Shown here: positions 62,433-64,000 of the stretch, in pieces | How the letters are laid out: each line of letters starts with the position of its first letter | Numbering within the stretch: position 1 is the first letter of the stretch | Origin: Dechloromonas sp. ZY10 | GTDB lineage: Bacteria; Pseudomonadota; Gammaproteobacteria; Burkholderiales; Rhodocyclaceae | Assembly: GCF_041378895.1 (NCBI RefSeq) | Contig: NZ_CP144212.1 | Span: forward strand, 2,155,501-2,219,500 | Length of the DNA stretch: 64,000 nt | Direction of reading: 5' to 3' | Made by a program: the position numbers and the translations under genes | The notes under the pieces: model-generated | Databases searched by the model: none | Told to the model about the DNA's origin: nothing | Seen by the model: only the letters and a program-made list of their open reading frames with translations

Positions 62433-64000
62433 TGTTGTTCAACCTGTTCAAGTTCAACGGCGGGGTCAAGCCGCCGACCAACAAAGCCCAGTCCCTTACC
62501 CTGCCAATTGCACAAGCCCCGTTGCCGTCGCGGCTGGTGGTTCCGCTGCACCAGAGCATCGGCGGTACGCCGAAGCCGGTGGTGCAGGCTGGCGAGCGTG
62601 TACTCAAGGGACAACTGATTGGTGAGGCCGATGGCTGGATTTCATCGGCAGTGCACGCACCGACCTCGGGTATGGTTGTTGAAGTCGGCATGCACATGCA
62701 GCCCCACCCCTCCGGCCTGGATGCCCTTTGTGTGGTGATCGAGCCGGATGGCCACGACGAGTGGATCGCCCGCGAGCCCCTAGACTATCGGACGCTGCCA
62801 CCCGAAGCAGTGCGCGAACACCTGCAGCGGGCCGGCGTGGTCGGTCTGGGCGGCGCAGTTTTTCCCACCCATGGCAAGTTGACCGCGTCAAAGACGGTAC
62901 CGATGCAGGAATTGGTGATCAACGGTGCCGAATGCGAGCCCTTCATCACCTGCGATGACCTGCTGATGCGTGAACGCGCCGAGGACGTGGTTCGCGGTAT
63001 CGGGATTTTCCGCGATCTGCTGCAACCGCAAAAAGTGCTGATCGGGATCGAGGACAACAAGCCGGAAGCCATCGCTGCCATGCAGGCGGCGGTTGCCGCC
63101 GTGGGCGAAGACTTCGCGGTAATCGCAGTGCCGACCCGCTACCCGGCGGGCGGTGCCAAGCAGTTGATCCGCGTCCTCACTAGCAAGGAAGTTCCGGCAT
63201 CGAAGCGCTCGACCGACCTCGGCGTGCAGTGCTTCAACGTCGCTACCGCCTACACTGCTTGGCGAGCGATTGCCCACGGTGAGCCGGTCATTTCACGCCT
63301 GGTCACGGTCACCGGCAACGTCGACACGCCGCGCAACTACGAAGTCCTGATCGGCACGCCAATGGACGAACTGCTGGCACTGGCCGGCCCGCAAGCCGAC
63401 ACCGACGGGATCGTGATGGGGGGCCCGATGATGGGTTTCCTGGTCCCCGACACCACGGTGCCGGTGGTCAAGGCCACCAACTGCCTGATCGCCCACTCAC
63501 CCAAGCTGTTCCCGCCCAAGGCGCCGGAGATGCCGTGCATCCGCTGCGGCTCGTGTGCCCAGGCCTGCCCGCACGAATTGCAGCCGTTCGAGATGTACTG
63601 GCACGCGCGCTCGAAAAACTTCGGCAAGACTCAGGAGTTCCACATTTTCGATTGCATCGAATGTGGCTGCTGCTCCTTCGTCTGCCCATCGCGGATTCCG
63701 CTGGTGCAGTATTTCCGCTTCGCCAAGAGCGAAATCTGGGCTCGGGAACGCGAGAAAAAGGCCGCCGATACAGCCAAGGATCGTTTCGAATTCAAGCAGT
63801 TCCGTGAAGAGCGCGAAAAAGCCGAGAAGGCCGAGAAGCTGGCCAAGGCCGCTGCCGCCCAAGCCGCCAAAAAGGCTGCGGAGGCTGCCGCTGCAGCTGC
63901 CGCCGAAGCCGGTGGGGCCGACACGGGCACCAGTGCACCGGCATCTACGGTCGACAGCGAAATCGACCCGAAAAAGGCTGCGATCGCTGCGGCCATGGCG
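62432..64000 (+). CDS. rsxC: Electron transport complex subunit RsxC/RnfC, 3' end beyond the window
   Basis: NADH/FMN-binding iron-sulfur subunit; 523 codons are present and the frame is still open at base 64000. Visible are the N-terminal barrel (HAPTSGMVVEVGMH), the nucleotide region GVVGLGGAVFPTHGKL with LVINGAECEPFITCDD, PTRYPAGGAKQL, and two 4Fe-4S motifs, CIRCGSCAQACPHEL and CIECGCCSFVCPSRIPL. After about residue 445 the protein turns into a Lys/Ala/Glu-rich tail, as in many RsxC proteins. It continues the rsxAB operon. Confidence 0.95.
   Translation, partial: MLFNLFKFNGGVKPPTNKAQSLTLPIAQAPLPSRLVVPLHQSIGGTPKPVVQAGERVLKGQLIGEADGWISSAVHAPTSGMVVEVGMHMQPHPSGLDALCVVIEPDGHDEWIAREPLDYRTLPPEAVREHLQRAGVVGLGGAVFPTHGKLTASKTVPMQELVINGAECEPFITCDDLLMRERAEDVVRGIGIFRDLLQPQKVLIGIEDNKPEAIAAMQAAVAAVGEDFAVIAVPTRYPAGGAKQLIRVLTSKEVPASKRSTDLGVQCFNVATAYTAWRAIAHGEPVISRLVTVTGNVDTPRNYEVLIGTPMDELLALAGPQADTDGIVMGGPMMGFLVPDTTVPVVKATNCLIAHSPKLFPPKAPEMPCIRCGSCAQACPHELQPFEMYWHARSKNFGKTQEFHIFDCIECGCCSFVCPSRIPLVQYFRFAKSEIWAREREKKAADTAKDRFEFKQFREEREKAEKAEKLAKAAAAQAAKKAAEAAAAAAAEAGGADTGTSAPASTVDSEIDPKKAAIAAAMA

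Overview
The window is GC-rich, densely coded DNA that reads as a chromosomal segment of a betaproteobacterium, most likely of the Rhodocyclales (Dechloromonas/Azonexus type). The reasons are the rpsB-tsf-pyrH-frr-uppS order, the smc-zipA-ligA order, a prfB with the programmed +1 frameshift, a class 2 pyrD, an rsx/rnf operon and many nitrate-sensor-like (NIT) signalling proteins. The genus is an inference from gene content. No tRNA, rRNA, CRISPR array, insertion sequence or phage gene was seen.

Layout. 1-4.4 kb: rpsB-tsf-pyrH-frr-uppS operon (minus strand), with an orphan rmlD upstream. 4.6-8.0 kb: map and glnD (plus). 8.0-17.5 kb: a tightly packed minus-strand run smc-zipA-ligA-galU-methyltransferase-mtnP. 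17.6-18.7 kb: guanine-deaminase-like gene and a DUF2062 membrane protein. 18.8-22.8 kb: a NIT-type chemoreceptor and lolCD. 23.0-26.4 kb: rpfE-like gene, recJ and a YkgJ-type Cys-cluster gene. 26.5-30.8 kb: a three-gene signalling module (chemoreceptor without sensor domain, NIT-only membrane protein, PAS-GGDEF-EAL). 31.1-32.2 kb: prfB with its frameshift. 32.2-33.4 kb: HDOD gene and small partner. 33.5-38.0 kb: a MacAB-TolC-like efflux operon. 38.1-59.9 kb: a type I secretion/giant adhesin island. 60.1 kb to the end: pyrD and rsxABC (rsxC truncated by the window edge).

The most interesting region is the 22-kb island at 38.1-59.9 kb. A minus-strand operon encodes, in order of transcription: an outer membrane lipoprotein channel (NodT/TolC family) fused to two C-terminal SPOR-like domains; a regulator with an N-terminal LuxR helix-turn-helix, a degenerate cyclase-like domain and a P-loop ATPase; a single-chain tandem ABC exporter (two TMD-NBD halves in about 1297 residues, both with non-canonical signature motifs); an HlyD-type adaptor; and a 2767-residue RTX-type adhesin. 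The adhesin carries about 37 copies of a 10-residue Pro/Thr repeat, 42 copies of a 5-residue TKPET repeat, and two almost identical 1746-bp tandem domain blocks. Immediately downstream lie two proteins that each join a Skp1-GlcNAc-transferase-like (PF11397-type) glycosyltransferase to a different methyltransferase domain, with a small ParB-fold-like gene between them. My hypothesis is that this is a self-contained system for secreting a mucin-like, glycosylated and perhaps O-methylated adhesin, possibly at the division septum through the SPOR domains.

Other points of note are a perfect 16-bp palindrome found in three intergenic spots and a LigA with what looks like a duplicated helix-hairpin-helix half.
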